DNA of 64,000 nt from Bradyrhizobium sp. KBS0727 (GTDB taxonomy: Bacteria > Pseudomonadota > Alphaproteobacteria > Rhizobiales > Xanthobacteraceae). Made by a program: the position numbers and the translations under genes. The notes under the pieces are model-generated. The model did not search any database and was not told where the DNA came from. It was given only the letters and a program-made list of their open reading frames with translations. Location: assembly GCF_005937885.2 (NCBI RefSeq), contig NZ_CP042176.1:3653501-3717500 (forward strand), in the 5' to 3' direction. This document shows positions 48,323 through 56,975 of this stretch, one piece after another (within the stretch, counting starts at the first letter, position 1; each line of letters starts with the position of its first letter).

Positions 48323-48620
48323 TCCACTTCCCCGATCCGGAGTTGCCACTGAGTTGACCGTTCGCATATGCACCATTGATCGAGACTCGCACAAGTCCTC
48401 CGCTGCCGACGCTGCCGGAAACCGGGCCGCCCGAGATTTTGCCGTCGCTGACGTTCACGGTTGAAGTGGTCTGCGCATCGCAACTTCCGCTTTTGGTGAC
48501 AACGGTCACCTGCCAAAGGCCGTCATAGGGCTGCTGGGCGGAAACGGGGGCGGCCGCAATGGTAACGGCGGAGGCAGTGACTGAAGCAAAAATTAGGTCG
48601 CGAATGCGATTGGGGCGCAT
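48267..48620 (-). CDS. Secreted hypothetical protein (117 aa)
   Basis: 117 residues with signal peptide MRPNRIRDLIFASVTASAVT, cleavage near PVSAQQP, then a beta-rich domain DGLWQVTVVTKSGSCDAQTT and GAYANGQLSGNSGSGKW with two cysteines (Cys near KSGSCD and GVPCSG). It resembles the downstream secreted gene in layout (glycine-rich beta strands), suggesting distant paralogy. The function is unknown. Confidence 0.7.
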   Translation of the reverse strand: MRPNRIRDLIFASVTASAVTIAAAPVSAQQPYDGLWQVTVVTKSGSCDAQTTSTVNVSDGKISGGPVSGSVGSGGLVRVSINGAYANGQLSGNSGSGKWNGASAGVPCSGRWEASRQ

Positions 48621-48817
48621 AGGTTCAAGTCCTCGAAATATGTGTGTGATGGCGAGCCTTATCCGGGCACAATGTGTTTAAACTTTGGTGCGTCGCAACA
48701 AGGCAGAAAGTTCCTGTGAAGTCAAACACATCAAGGTGAATTTGGTTCCGGCCGGGAACCGGGAAATTAACCCTGTTGAGCCCAATTCAGGGTCCGAATC
48801 GGACGGTTCGCCGCTTT

Positions 48818-49417
48818 TCAGTGCTTGGCGGCGACCAGGGCCGGCGCCCTGGTGGCGAATTGCTCGTCCTGGGGTTTCGCCGGCAGGCTTTTGTGGGTCT
48901 TGGCGTGGTCGATGACGTCGCCGAGCAGCTTGTAGCCGAGCGGCGCCAAGGCACGCTCCCACAGCTCCCGCGCGGTTTCGCCCTTCTTGACGAAGACCCA
49001 CTCCTGGGCGGCGATCGCGCCGGCATCCATGCGGTCGGCGAGGTGATAGACGGTACCGCCGGCGATCGGATCGCCTTCCTTGATGGTCCACTCGACCGCG
49101 GCGAGGCCGCGGTGACGCGGCAGCAGCGAGGGGTGATAGCCGATGCCGCCGAGCCTGGCGGCCGCCAGCGCTTCCCGGGTCACGCGGGCGTGGCTGTGGG
49201 CGGTGACGATCAAATCGGTATTGGGCGCAATTTCGGCGGCGACCACGAATTTCGGGTCGGCCTGCACGACGACCTCGATGCCGGCGGTCTTGGCCGCGGC
49301 AACCAGCCGGTCGTCACGGTCGTGAACGACAACACGCACGATATTGATCCCGTGCTGGCGCAGCATGTTGAAGGTCGTCACGCCGAAGTGGCGCGAACCG
49401 ACAAGAGTAATCAGCAT
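48818..49417 (-). CDS. Formyltransferase family protein (methionyl-tRNA formyltransferase-like)
   Basis: 199 residues, much shorter than full Fmt (about 310) and resembling only its N-terminal catalytic domain. The motifs HPSLLPRHRGLAAVEWTI and GGTVYHLADRMDAGAI match the formyl-folate transfer site, and DLIVTAHSHARVTREAL precedes it. The Fmt C-terminal tRNA-binding domain is absent. Substrate unknown. Confidence 0.8.
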   Translation of the reverse strand: MLITLVGSRHFGVTTFNMLRQHGINIVRVVVHDRDDRLVAAAKTAGIEVVVQADPKFVVAAEIAPNTDLIVTAHSHARVTREALAAARLGGIGYHPSLLPRHRGLAAVEWTIKEGDPIAGGTVYHLADRMDAGAIAAQEWVFVKKGETARELWERALAPLGYKLLGDVIDHAKTHKSLPAKPQDEQFATRAPALVAAKH

Positions 49418-49540
49418 CTGTTCTGTCCGTCGTTAGTCAGGCCGATATGCGGATAGCACACCCCGGCCGCCTGTCCCGCCGCACGGCCGGGGCGCGCGGG
49501 GTTATCAACAGGACGGGCCGGCGGGCCGTCCCAGGCGCGG

Positions 49541-49903
49541 CTAGCCCTTGCTGACGCAGCTCGGGTAGGGCGCGGCCTCGCCGGGCACGATCGGACAGAG
49601 CCGGATCGGCTGCAGCTGGCGCAGCCGCTCCAGCCATTTCGCCTCGTCGATGACAGGCTTGCCGGAGGCAGGCGTGCGTTCGGCCCATTGCAGCGTGTAG
49701 TAGTCGGCGCTGCCTTTGACGACGACGATAATCGCGGTTTCGCTGTGCTTGTCGGGAGCGGCTTCGACACTGCCGCAGCTTGCCAGCGCGACATAGCCGT
49801 CCTGGTCGCCGAATTTGGCCGGACCCAATCCCTTGGCTACGAACGTGTCAGGGCAGGCGCTGCCAGCGAGCAAGACGGGCTCCGCCAGCGTAAAGGAGAT
49901 CAC
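49541..49903 (-). CDS. Secreted hypothetical protein (120 aa)
   Basis: 120 residues from a GTG start. The hydrophobic beginning (SFTLAEPVLLAGSACPDTF) is followed by FVAKGLGPAKFGDQDGYVAL and VVVKGSADYYTLQWAERTPA. Several cysteines (C17, C43, C102, C116) could form disulfides. The start is uncertain because the upstream ribosome site is weak. It lies 12 bases after the next upstream gene. Family not recognised. Confidence 0.55.
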   Translation of the reverse strand: MISFTLAEPVLLAGSACPDTFVAKGLGPAKFGDQDGYVALASCGSVEAAPDKHSETAIIVVVKGSADYYTLQWAERTPASGKPVIDEAKWLERLRQLQPIRLCPIVPGEAAPYPSCVSKG

Positions 49904-49915
49904 ATCGCAATGGTG

Positions 49916-50173
49916 TCAGGCCAGGATGCGGAGCTCGGGTCTGGCAAAGGCCTTGTTGGAATCCCGAGCCGGCGACGTGCGCTGCGCCTGGAGCCTATCG
50001 AGGTGCGCCTTGAGATCGGCGCTGCACTGCTTCATCTGGTTGCGCAGCTCGCGACGGGCAAAAGCGGTGAGGGAGGGATCGCCGAGCCGCCGCCACGCGG
50101 TGCGCAGCCATTCCTGCAAGGCTCTGATATCGCGATCTCGGATATCGCGATCGAAGATCTCGGGCTGGTTCAT
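49916..50173 (-). CDS. Hypothetical protein (85 aa)
   Basis: 85 residues starting MNQPEIFDRDIRDRDIRALQ. The first part comes from a short tandem repeat (RDIR-DRDIR), then a helical, arginine-rich segment (EWLRTAWRRLGDPSLTAFAR). The DNA carries the near-repeats GATATCGCGATC around 50130-50155. The function is unknown. Confidence 0.55.
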   Translation of the reverse strand: MNQPEIFDRDIRDRDIRALQEWLRTAWRRLGDPSLTAFARRELRNQMKQCSADLKAHLDRLQAQRTSPARDSNKAFARPELRILA

Positions 50174-50323
50174 TCCGCCAAAATCCCAAAGCGTGATGGT
50201 GCGTCGAGTAGGTCTGATTCCCGCGCCAACGCCTACTCCGATAAAAGACGGAGACCGGCCTTCAGATGAGGGAACGCGCGCCATACATCCTTGTTGCACC
50301 TTGAGCCCATGGAGAGAGCCCGG

Positions 50324-50740
50324 ATGTCCCGCACCTCGACGCTTGTCGGCGCCATCGCCGTCTCGCTGGCGCTCGCCGTTCCGATCGCGCCCAACGCCTT
50401 CGCACAGTTGGTCCCACCCGCCGGCTCGGCGGGTGCCGGCAATTCGGCGATCTCCGGCGTGCCGTTCGGCCCCGCCAATCCCAGCGTGCTTTCCGACCCC
50501 AGCGGCATCGGCAACGCCGCAAGAATGCCGCCGCTCGGCACCAACGCGCCGGCCCCACCGACTTCCTACGGCGCGCTCACGTCGTCGCCGCCACAGCTTT
50601 CGCGGTCGCGCGTCGTGACGCCCTATGTGAGTGACTCACCGCGGTTCAGTGCCCGAAACGTCGAGTCCCGAAAGCCACCTGTCCGCCGCCGCGAGCGGGC
50701 GCAGACCAGTAGCTTTACGGGGATTTGCCGGGGCTGCTGA
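50324..50740 (+). CDS. Proline/serine-rich secreted protein (138 aa)
   Basis: 138 residues: signal peptide MSRTSTLVGAIAVSLALAVP cleaved near NAFAQLV, then a low-complexity Pro/Gly/Ser region (PPAGSAGAGNSAISGVPFGP) and a basic tail (ESRKPPVRRRERAQ). The start was chosen because GGAGAG lies seven bases before this ATG; upstream ATGs at 50291 and 50309 are also in frame. Likely envelope-associated. The function is unknown. 50741-50960 downstream has no gene I can support. Confidence 0.6.
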   Translation: MSRTSTLVGAIAVSLALAVPIAPNAFAQLVPPAGSAGAGNSAISGVPFGPANPSVLSDPSGIGNAARMPPLGTNAPAPPTSYGALTSSPPQLSRSRVVTPYVSDSPRFSARNVESRKPPVRRRERAQTSSFTGICRGC

Positions 50741-50960
50741 GCGTCGCGCTCCGATTCAGCTGTAGCTACCTCGTGCATGAAATGAAGACGCTTCTTTAAG
50801 TCTCTGGTGTTTCTATCAAAGCGACCGCTCCGCCGCGCGGTCGGACAGCCGGGTGCGGCGCCTTCACCTACCCCAGGGCGACCAGCGCTCGGCTGTTCTT
50901 TAAAAGTGGGCGTGCAGAGCGTTTTCGAGCGACGCCGGTTCGCGTCAGGAAAACGCGTCA

Positions 50961-51012
50961 AAACAAAAAGAGTAGAGCCCGGTTCTGATTCAATCAGAAC
51001 CGATAAGGCTCT
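50961..51012 (-). terminator. Intrinsic terminator with long perfect stem after the 85-residue gene
   Basis: GGTTCTGATT (50981-50990) and AATCAGAACC (50992-51001) plus AGAGCC (50974-50979) and GGCTCT (51007-51012). On the reverse strand it is followed by CTCTTTTTGTTTTG. The hairpin overlaps the stop codon region of the gene ending at 51011. Confidence 0.88.
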
Positions 51013-51268
51013 AAACTTCGCGGTCCTCAAACCCGTATTCGCGGTAGATGGCGCCCCGGTCTCCGTTCGGAAACAGGCGGCACTTGGCCTGGGCCAGATG
51101 CAGGTTGAAGGTTCCAGGCTGGCATTTGGCGGCCAGCATTTTTCGGATGTCGTCCATCTGCTGGCGGGACTGCTGGGTCGGTTCAAGCTGCTCGAGTGCG
51201 ACCAGCGCCGTTGCCAACGCTTCCGTGACGACCCATTCGTCGTGGCCGGTAATTCCCTTTTTCGGCAT
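51011..51268 (-). CDS. Hypothetical protein (85 aa)
   Basis: 85 residues starting MPKKGITGHDEWVVTEALAT, with a helical segment TQQSRQQMDDIRKMLAAKCQ and a C-terminus CRLFPNGDRGAIYREYGFED. The start at 51268 is chosen because the peptide is most compact there. A strong intrinsic terminator overlaps the stop codon. Family not recognised. Confidence 0.6.
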   Translation of the reverse strand: MPKKGITGHDEWVVTEALATALVALEQLEPTQQSRQQMDDIRKMLAAKCQPGTFNLHLAQAKCRLFPNGDRGAIYREYGFEDREV

Positions 51269-51422
51269 GAGGACCCCGCATTGTGTCAGCTCAGCTTCGG
51301 AACAGCCCCTGAACACCATTATAGGTCCAAACCGCCGTTCGTCACGGCCGGACTGCAAAGCGAGCCAACTATTCAAATCCCGGCACGGCAACGCTTGGCG
51401 CGAAGCGATGCTGACGATGCGC

Positions 51423-51674
51423 TCAGAGATCCTTGCGCAGATCGCGCACCGCCATGATCGAGCCGGGCGGGCGGGCTGAACCCGGCGGCGTCGGCGTGAT
51501 CGTCGCGCCGGCACGGGAGACCGCGTCTACGGACCGCACTCCAACGTTACCGTCAGGGATTTGCTCCGCCGAAACGAACACGAAGATCATTCCGGCAACG
51601 CCGAGCGCCGCCAGGGCCGCGGTTATGGCGGCGGGCAGCCAGGCCATGGATGGCCGATATTCGTTGGAGGTCAC
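51423..51674 (-). CDS. Small single-helix membrane protein (83 aa)
   Basis: 83 residues from a GTG preceded by AGGAAG. A basic start is followed by one helix (LPAAITAALAALGVAGMIFV) and then a periplasmic-type tail with AEQIPDGNVGVRSVDAVSRA and PTPPGSARPPGS. An ATG 13 codons further upstream (51713) has no ribosome site. The function is unknown. Confidence 0.5.
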   Translation of the reverse strand: MTSNEYRPSMAWLPAAITAALAALGVAGMIFVFVSAEQIPDGNVGVRSVDAVSRAGATITPTPPGSARPPGSIMAVRDLRKDL

Positions 51675-51849
51675 GTTTGCTTCCTGCGCTCTTCGCTTTT
51701 GCGAGATAGGCATGCGCGGCGCTGCAAACCAGTTTCAAACCGATCACCCGCGATCAATACCCGATCACCGGTTGGTGACGATGATGGTGAAAGTTGGTGA
51801 TCGGCACGTCGCTCAAACGGATCGGCGGACGCGATGCGATGGCGCGCCT

Positions 51850-52647
51850 CTATCGTCCCGGGATCGGCATCAGCCCGGCCTTGGAGATCACCGGGACGGC
51901 CTCCGGGGACGCGAGGAAGCGGAGCAGGGCTGAGGCCGCCTCGGGTTGCTGTACCGTCTGGGTGAGGACGCCCGCGAAGGAAAACCCCGGCTGCACCTCG
52001 GCCGGCAGCGCGCCGGCGAAGGTGATGCCGGGAACGTGAATCAATTCGGCCACCTGCTGGAAGCCGATCTCGGCCTCGCCACGCGCCACCACCGCGGCTA
52101 CCGGCTCGCCGGACGGCGGGCCGCGTATCTTCCGGCTCTTGCCGGCGATCTCCTCGGCAATGCCGAGCTGGGCGAAAAGCTTGGTCGACAGATAGGTGCC
52201 GCTGCCGCTGTCCGAATAGGCAATCGACTTGGCCGCCAGTAGCGTGCGCCTGAGCGCCTCGACGCTGCCGATGTCGGGCTTGGCGGCGCCCGCCTGTACC
52301 ACCATCCCGATCAGCGAGCGCGCCAGCTCGGTCTTGCTGGAGGCCTGAACCAATCCGCGCTTGCCGAGTTCGTCGGCGCCGCCGCCATCGAGGATCACGA
52401 CGTCGGCCGCTTCGCCGCGCGCCAGCCGCGTCGGAATCGATTCCGGAGAGTCTCCCATCGACGGGCCGCGCGTCGTGACCAGATGGTGGCCGCTGCCGCG
52501 CTCGAACGCAGGCGCAAGTTCGGAATAGACGCCGTGGAAGCCGGCCGAGATCATGACGTGGATGTCGGCGGCGGAGGCGGGGCTTACCGCGAGCAGGGCG
52601 GTCACGCCAAGCGCGACTAGAAGGCGGGCGAGCGAATGCGGCGTCAC
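51850..52647 (-). CDS. ModA-like extracellular solute-binding protein, orphan
   Basis: 265 residues from a GTG start with AGGAG 7 bases upstream; signal peptide LARLLVALGVTALLAVSPAS. The domain resembles ModA-type binding proteins (ISAGFHGVYSELAPAFERGS, YSDSGSGTYLSTKLFAQLGI, GEAEIGFQQVAELIHVPGI). No transporter permease or ATPase gene is near, so the partner is unknown. Molybdate specificity cannot be assumed. Confidence 0.8.
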   Translation of the reverse strand: MTPHSLARLLVALGVTALLAVSPASAADIHVMISAGFHGVYSELAPAFERGSGHHLVTTRGPSMGDSPESIPTRLARGEAADVVILDGGGADELGKRGLVQASSKTELARSLIGMVVQAGAAKPDIGSVEALRRTLLAAKSIAYSDSGSGTYLSTKLFAQLGIAEEIAGKSRKIRGPPSGEPVAAVVARGEAEIGFQQVAELIHVPGITFAGALPAEVQPGFSFAGVLTQTVQQPEAASALLRFLASPEAVPVISKAGLMPIPGR

Positions 52648-52812
52648 GGGATTCTCCTGGCGCGGTGATGGAGCGGGCGCACGACTGCGTCTGATGTGAT
52701 CAAAAACACCGCGACGAATTGCAGTCCCCACTTCGCTCAGAATGTTCGCGCTCGTCTATGTGGCGAGGTTGGCTACCTACGGCATCGCGCGGGTGCCGGG
52801 CGAGGGCGATTG

Positions 52813-52829
52813 TCTGGAATCATTCTAGC
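52813..52829. promoter_or_regulatory. Candidate Irr/ICE-type motif upstream of porin operon
   Basis: TCTGGAATCATTCTAGC resembles the iron-control element TTTAGAA-N3-TTCTAAA (10 of 14 positions, right spacing). Two further TTCTAA half-sites follow at about 52853-52864. Evidence is from similarity only. The remaining 52648-52979 region shows no gene. Confidence 0.4.
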
Positions 52830-52979
52830 TGCCGATGGCTCACTTTCTTTTTATTCTAATTCTAATGTGGAGCGATTCCAAACAGTCGCTTTGATTATGA
52901 CTGCCCAGAAATCTTGCAACGATGTTAGGTGCGTCCGCATGTCGCGGAGGGGACAAGTCTCCGCGGATTTGGGGGGACC

Positions 52980-54608
52980 ATGTCGTCGCAACGATTTTCA
53001 CATTTTCCGGTTTCAACACTGCGATGGGATAACCGCTCGCGGCGTCAAGTGCTGCTCGTCTCAACGGCATTAGCGATCTCAAGTTGTAGCAGTGCCTGGG
53101 CGGCGGACGGCGACGCCAACGAGGCGCTCTTGAATAAATTGGAAAGGATGGAGCGGCGGATTCAAATGCTTGAGGGGAAGCTCAAGGAGAAGGACGCCAT
53201 CGCTCAGGCTTCGTCCGCAATGCGGCCTCAAGCCTCACCCGAGGTCAAGTCGACGGCACCGCCGCGCGCGGCAAGAGCCGAAGCCTCGATCGCCGCATCG
53301 TCCCCTCCACCGGCAATACGAGCGGGGACCACAAAAGTGGAGCCGTCTGACGCGGCACCATCTCCGACCCCGACAGCACCGCCAAATAACGGCATTCTCG
53401 GACTTGCCGATTCACCCGTTGCCGGTCTCAGCATCGGCGCGTATGGCGAAATCAAGTTCGGCGCCATGCAAAATAGTGCAGCCAACGGCCAGTGGCAGAA
53501 CGGCTTCGATGCACATCGGCTCGTGCTGTTGCCGACCTATGCGATCACTCCCAACATTATCTTCAATGCCGAGATCGAGTTTGAGCACGCGGGTTCGGGG
53601 TTCGATTCGGACGACAAGCTGCACGGCACCGCGGAGATCGAGCAAATCTGGGTTGATTTCAAGATTATCGATCAATTCAACTGGCGCGCGCCCGGTATCG
53701 ATCTCGTGCCGATCGGCTATATCAACCAGCACCATGAGCCGACACAATTCTACAGCGTCAATCGGCCAGAACTCTACAACGGCCTCATTCCTTCGACGTT
53801 CAAGGCCGGAGCGAGCAGCGTCTACGGCACAATTGCGGACGGTCTCAGCTACCAGATTCAGGTCAGTTCCAGTATCGAGGACTTCGGCGGCGACTTCGGC
53901 GTGCGCACCGACGCGAAGACCGTTCCGCCATTCCCGACCGGTTATGCGGCGGGTATCAGCGGCCTCGACGGGCTGGCCCTCTCGCGGCCGGTACGCGGCG
54001 ACTTTCAACAACTCAATAATACGCTTGCCTATGCAGGGAAACTTGATTTTGCGCCGGCGTTTCTGCCTGGCTTTGCAGGAAGCGTGAGCGCCTACTACAG
54101 TCCGAACGTGACCCCGCGCGGAGCCTACGCCGATACGGGTGAATTGCTCGGACCTACCAGCGTTGGAATATTCGACGCCGAGTTTCGCTATCGTGTGCCC
54201 CAAACCGGCCTTGAACTGCGTGGCGAGTACGTTCACGTCAATTTCAGCCGTCCGGAAAACCTGCGCGCCAACAACGACACCGACCCCTTCAACAATGTCG
54301 GCAAATCGATGTACGGCTATTCCGGCGAGATCGCTTACCACATGCCGCTCGGGACCATTTTGAACAGCGACTGGGAGGCCGTACCGTTCTATCGGTACAC
54401 TTACGAGAACCTGCAGACTGGCGGGTTCGCCGGAACCGATGCAAATACGCCAACCGGGCTCGGCCAACGCCAATTTCACACCGCGGGCCTTGCAATCTTC
54501 CCGTCACCCAAATTGGTGCTAAAGGCAACTTATCAAAGGGTGATCGACAAGAGCATTACCGGCGCCCTGTCGGACTCGTTTCTTGGAGGCGTCGGGTTTT
54601 TCTTCTGA
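52980..54608 (+). CDS. Outer-membrane porin-like protein with N-terminal coiled coil
   Basis: 542 residues: a signal region with RRQVLLVSTALAISSCSS, a short coiled coil (LLNKLERMERRIQMLEGKLK), a proline/alanine-rich linker, then a barrel of about 380 residues (LSIGAYGEIKFGAMQNSAAN onward) ending in the aromatic DSFLGGVGFFF, typical of the BAM signal. It belongs to the porin-like class with a coiled-coil stalk. It is first of a four-gene operon with FMN-binding, ApbE and four-histidine proteins, 90 bases ahead. Confidence 0.85.
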   Translation: MSSQRFSHFPVSTLRWDNRSRRQVLLVSTALAISSCSSAWAADGDANEALLNKLERMERRIQMLEGKLKEKDAIAQASSAMRPQASPEVKSTAPPRAARAEASIAASSPPPAIRAGTTKVEPSDAAPSPTPTAPPNNGILGLADSPVAGLSIGAYGEIKFGAMQNSAANGQWQNGFDAHRLVLLPTYAITPNIIFNAEIEFEHAGSGFDSDDKLHGTAEIEQIWVDFKIIDQFNWRAPGIDLVPIGYINQHHEPTQFYSVNRPELYNGLIPSTFKAGASSVYGTIADGLSYQIQVSSSIEDFGGDFGVRTDAKTVPPFPTGYAAGISGLDGLALSRPVRGDFQQLNNTLAYAGKLDFAPAFLPGFAGSVSAYYSPNVTPRGAYADTGELLGPTSVGIFDAEFRYRVPQTGLELRGEYVHVNFSRPENLRANNDTDPFNNVGKSMYGYSGEIAYHMPLGTILNSDWEAVPFYRYTYENLQTGGFAGTDANTPTGLGQRQFHTAGLAIFPSPKLVLKATYQRVIDKSITGALSDSFLGGVGFFF

Positions 54609-54698
54609 TCCCGGCCAAAACATGTCTGAGAGTACTGCGGAATCATTGGCGATCGGCCCCTCTGCGATTGACGAAGGGCAACGGGAGACAGATGAACT

Positions 54699-55169
54699 AT
54701 GACGGCATGGATTCGATATATACTGCCAACTGCGGCGATCATGTCGACCGTTTCTCCTGCCTACTCGGTACAATACCTTTCGATCGAGGAGGCGCAGAAA
54801 CAGGCATTTCCGTCGGCACGATTTGTCGAGGTCCAGCCCGGCCGGGTCTGGAAAGCCGAGTCCGGTGGACGGACTGTCGGCTTTTTCGTGTTCGACCGGG
54901 TGATCGGCAAGCACCTGTTTATCGACTATGCCGTGGCGTTGACGCCCGGCGGGGCCGTCCACAGCGTCGAAATTCTGCAATATCGGGAGTCCTACGGCGG
55001 CGAAATCAGGAGTCCGAGCTGGCTGGCACAGTTCGTTGGCAAGACCAGCGGCAGTGCGCTCAAGGTCAACAGCGACATCCGCAATATCGCCGGCGCGACC
55101 CTGTCTTCGATGCATGTCGCCGAGGGCGTCAAGAGAGTACTCGCAGTCTATGGTAGCCGCCTCCGATAA
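54699..55169 (+). CDS. FMN-binding (RnfG/NosR-like) secreted protein
   Basis: 156 residues with an N-terminal hydrophobic signal (IRYILPTAAIMSTVSPAYS). The flavinylation site is AGATLSS, with Thr134 as predicted covalent FMN attachment (compare S-G-A-T-x-S/T). It overlaps apbE by 20 bases, the enzyme that would attach FMN. Together they suggest an envelope flavoprotein carrying electrons outside the cytoplasm. Confidence 0.85.
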   Translation: MTAWIRYILPTAAIMSTVSPAYSVQYLSIEEAQKQAFPSARFVEVQPGRVWKAESGGRTVGFFVFDRVIGKHLFIDYAVALTPGGAVHSVEILQYRESYGGEIRSPSWLAQFVGKTSGSALKVNSDIRNIAGATLSSMHVAEGVKRVLAVYGSRLR

Positions 55170-56061
55170 AATTCGCCGCGCGCGACCGCTGCTCGGTACC
55201 TTCGTGGAAATCGAGGTGGCGGGAGCGGCCAGATCCGAGATGGATGCCGCTGTTGATGCGGCATTCGAGACCGTGGCGAGTGTTCACCGGTTGATGAGCT
55301 TTCACGAGCCAGACAGCGACGTAAGCCGCATCAACCGCGAAGCCTGTCTTCGACCGACCTGGGTTAACGCCGCGACGTTTGAGGTTCTGAAAGCCGCGGT
55401 TGAGATGCACCGCCGCTCCAACGGTGTTTTCGATATTGCCGTCGCACCGACATTACAGGCCATCGGATTGCTGCCACCGTCGGACGACGGTATGCCAATC
55501 TCAGCCGGGCAACGATCATCCAACGCGATCGAACTGCTCCCGGGTCAAACCGTCTGGTTTCGACATCACGATATCCGGATTGATCTCGGAGGAATTGCGA
55601 AGGGATTCGCGGTCGACCGCGCGCTGGAGACGCTGCGCCTTTTCAAAATGCCGGCCGGCATCGTCAACGCTGGCGGCGATCTAGCCGTGTTCGGACAGTA
55701 CGCCCAAACGATCCATATTCGCCATCCGCGCGATCCAGGCCGCTCGATCGCCCGTGTTGAGGTCACCGATGAGGCGCTGGCATCGACGGCCCGCCGCTTC
55801 GATCTGATTCAGTCGACGGAAACTGCAGCTTCGGCCATCATAGATCCGGGCACCCGCAGGCCAGCCCACACCGTCGATGGCGCTACGGTGCGCGCGTCCA
55901 GCTGCATGGTGGCCGACGCCCTGACGAAAATTGTCATGATTTCAGGGACTGACGCAATTGGATTGCTTGAGCACTACAACGCAAGCGCGCTACTGATTTC
56001 GATGGACGGCGACGTTCACATCACCCCTGACTGGCATCACGCAGTACATGTTGCGGCTTAA
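55150..56061 (+). CDS. apbE: FAD:protein FMN transferase
   Basis: 303 residues starting MVAASDKIRRARPLLGTFVE. ApbE features: MDAAVDAAFETVASVHRLMS, DLGGIAKGFAVDRALETL and GIVNAGGDLAVFG, plus the C-terminal STARRFDLIQSTETAASAII. It transfers FMN from FAD to a threonine of periplasmic proteins, most likely the FMN-binding neighbour. No clear signal peptide or lipobox is visible, so periplasmic location is uncertain. Start and end overlap both neighbours. Confidence 0.92.
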   Translation: MVAASDKIRRARPLLGTFVEIEVAGAARSEMDAAVDAAFETVASVHRLMSFHEPDSDVSRINREACLRPTWVNAATFEVLKAAVEMHRRSNGVFDIAVAPTLQAIGLLPPSDDGMPISAGQRSSNAIELLPGQTVWFRHHDIRIDLGGIAKGFAVDRALETLRLFKMPAGIVNAGGDLAVFGQYAQTIHIRHPRDPGRSIARVEVTDEALASTARRFDLIQSTETAASAIIDPGTRRPAHTVDGATVRASSCMVADALTKIVMISGTDAIGLLEHYNASALLISMDGDVHITPDWHHAVHVAA

Positions 56062-56470
56062 ATCTTCATTCCGCTATTCGATCTATGCCGCTTTCGCGGC
56101 CCTGTTCCTGACGGGAACCGGTTGGCTCGTGGCGGATTGGGAAAAAAACCTTTCCAGCGACGATATCTGGCAGCAGAGCGCAGCTTACCTGCTGATGGTC
56201 CATGGCGGGGCCGCCATGGCGACGTTGTTGTTGTTGGGCGCTCTGATACCGGTGCACCTGCTGCGCTCATGGCGAAGCGGCAATAATCGCGTCTCGGGAT
56301 CGGTGATGGTCACGCTCAATGTGGTTTTGATAGTGACGGCCTTCGGGCTGTACTATTTGGGGTCGGAGACAGTGCGCCCCGGGATGAGCTGGATACATAT
56401 CGTTGTTGGGGTGTGTATGCCCGTATTATTTGCGCTTCATATCTTTCTGGGGCGGCGGCGTTTAAAGTAG
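56048..56470 (+). CDS. Four-helix membrane protein with four histidines, FrcB-like (possible diheme ferric reductase)
   Basis: 140 residues with four helices. His52 and His70 lie in and at the end of helix 2, and His117 and His131 in helix 4, a spacing that suits two bis-histidine haems. Its size and layout recall FrcB, a diheme ferric reductase of Bradyrhizobium japonicum regulated by Irr; homology is from memory and needs alignment. It overlaps apbE by 14 bases. Together with ApbE and the FMN protein it suggests membrane electron transfer. Confidence 0.7.
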   Translation: MLRLKSSFRYSIYAAFAALFLTGTGWLVADWEKNLSSDDIWQQSAAYLLMVHGGAAMATLLLLGALIPVHLLRSWRSGNNRVSGSVMVTLNVVLIVTAFGLYYLGSETVRPGMSWIHIVVGVCMPVLFALHIFLGRRRLK

Positions 56471-56611
56471 CTCCTGTGGATGACGCAGGCTTTGGAAAAA
56501 TCGCAAGGTATCCGCCGGAAATCCTGCCGGTGGATACCAGCTACGTCGAAGGCTCGCTTGGACAATGCCGAATTGAGGTCGTTCAAGCCACATCCACCGA
56601 GGAGGGCGGGC

Positions 56612-56902
56612 TCAATCACACACCTGGACTCGGCGGTACATCCAATCGTATCCATCCCAATAGCGCTCGCGAACAAACCGGCAGACCGGTTCTTCGACGT
56701 AGACCGGCGCTGGCGCATAATAAACCGGTGGCGGAGGAGCGGGCCGTGACGCCAGGGCGCCGCCGAGCAACGCGCCGCCGATAAGTCCGCCGACGACGCC
56801 GGCGGCGATCTGACCATTCTCGGCTCTTGCAGACGCCGGCAATAGAAGCGGAGCCGCAGCCAATGCGACAACCACAATCGCGGATGCGATTTTTCCCATC
56901 AT
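56612..56902 (-). CDS. Small secreted glycine-zipper protein (96 aa)
   Basis: 96 residues: signal peptide MMGKIASAIVVVALAAAPLL, cleaved near SARAEN, then a glycine zipper AAGVVGGLIGGALLGGALAS, a proline-rich stretch (RPAPPPPVYYAPAPVYVEEP) and a two-cysteine tail (VCRFVRERYWDGYDWMYRR). This pattern is common in small envelope proteins of Bradyrhizobium. The function is unknown. Confidence 0.78.
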   Translation of the reverse strand: MMGKIASAIVVVALAAAPLLLPASARAENGQIAAGVVGGLIGGALLGGALASRPAPPPPVYYAPAPVYVEEPVCRFVRERYWDGYDWMYRRVQVCD

Positions 56903-56975
56903 GTTTTCTCCAAGCTTGCGACCGCAAATCGTTCGCGGACTCCAGGCCATCATACATCTCGCGATTAACGCTTTC

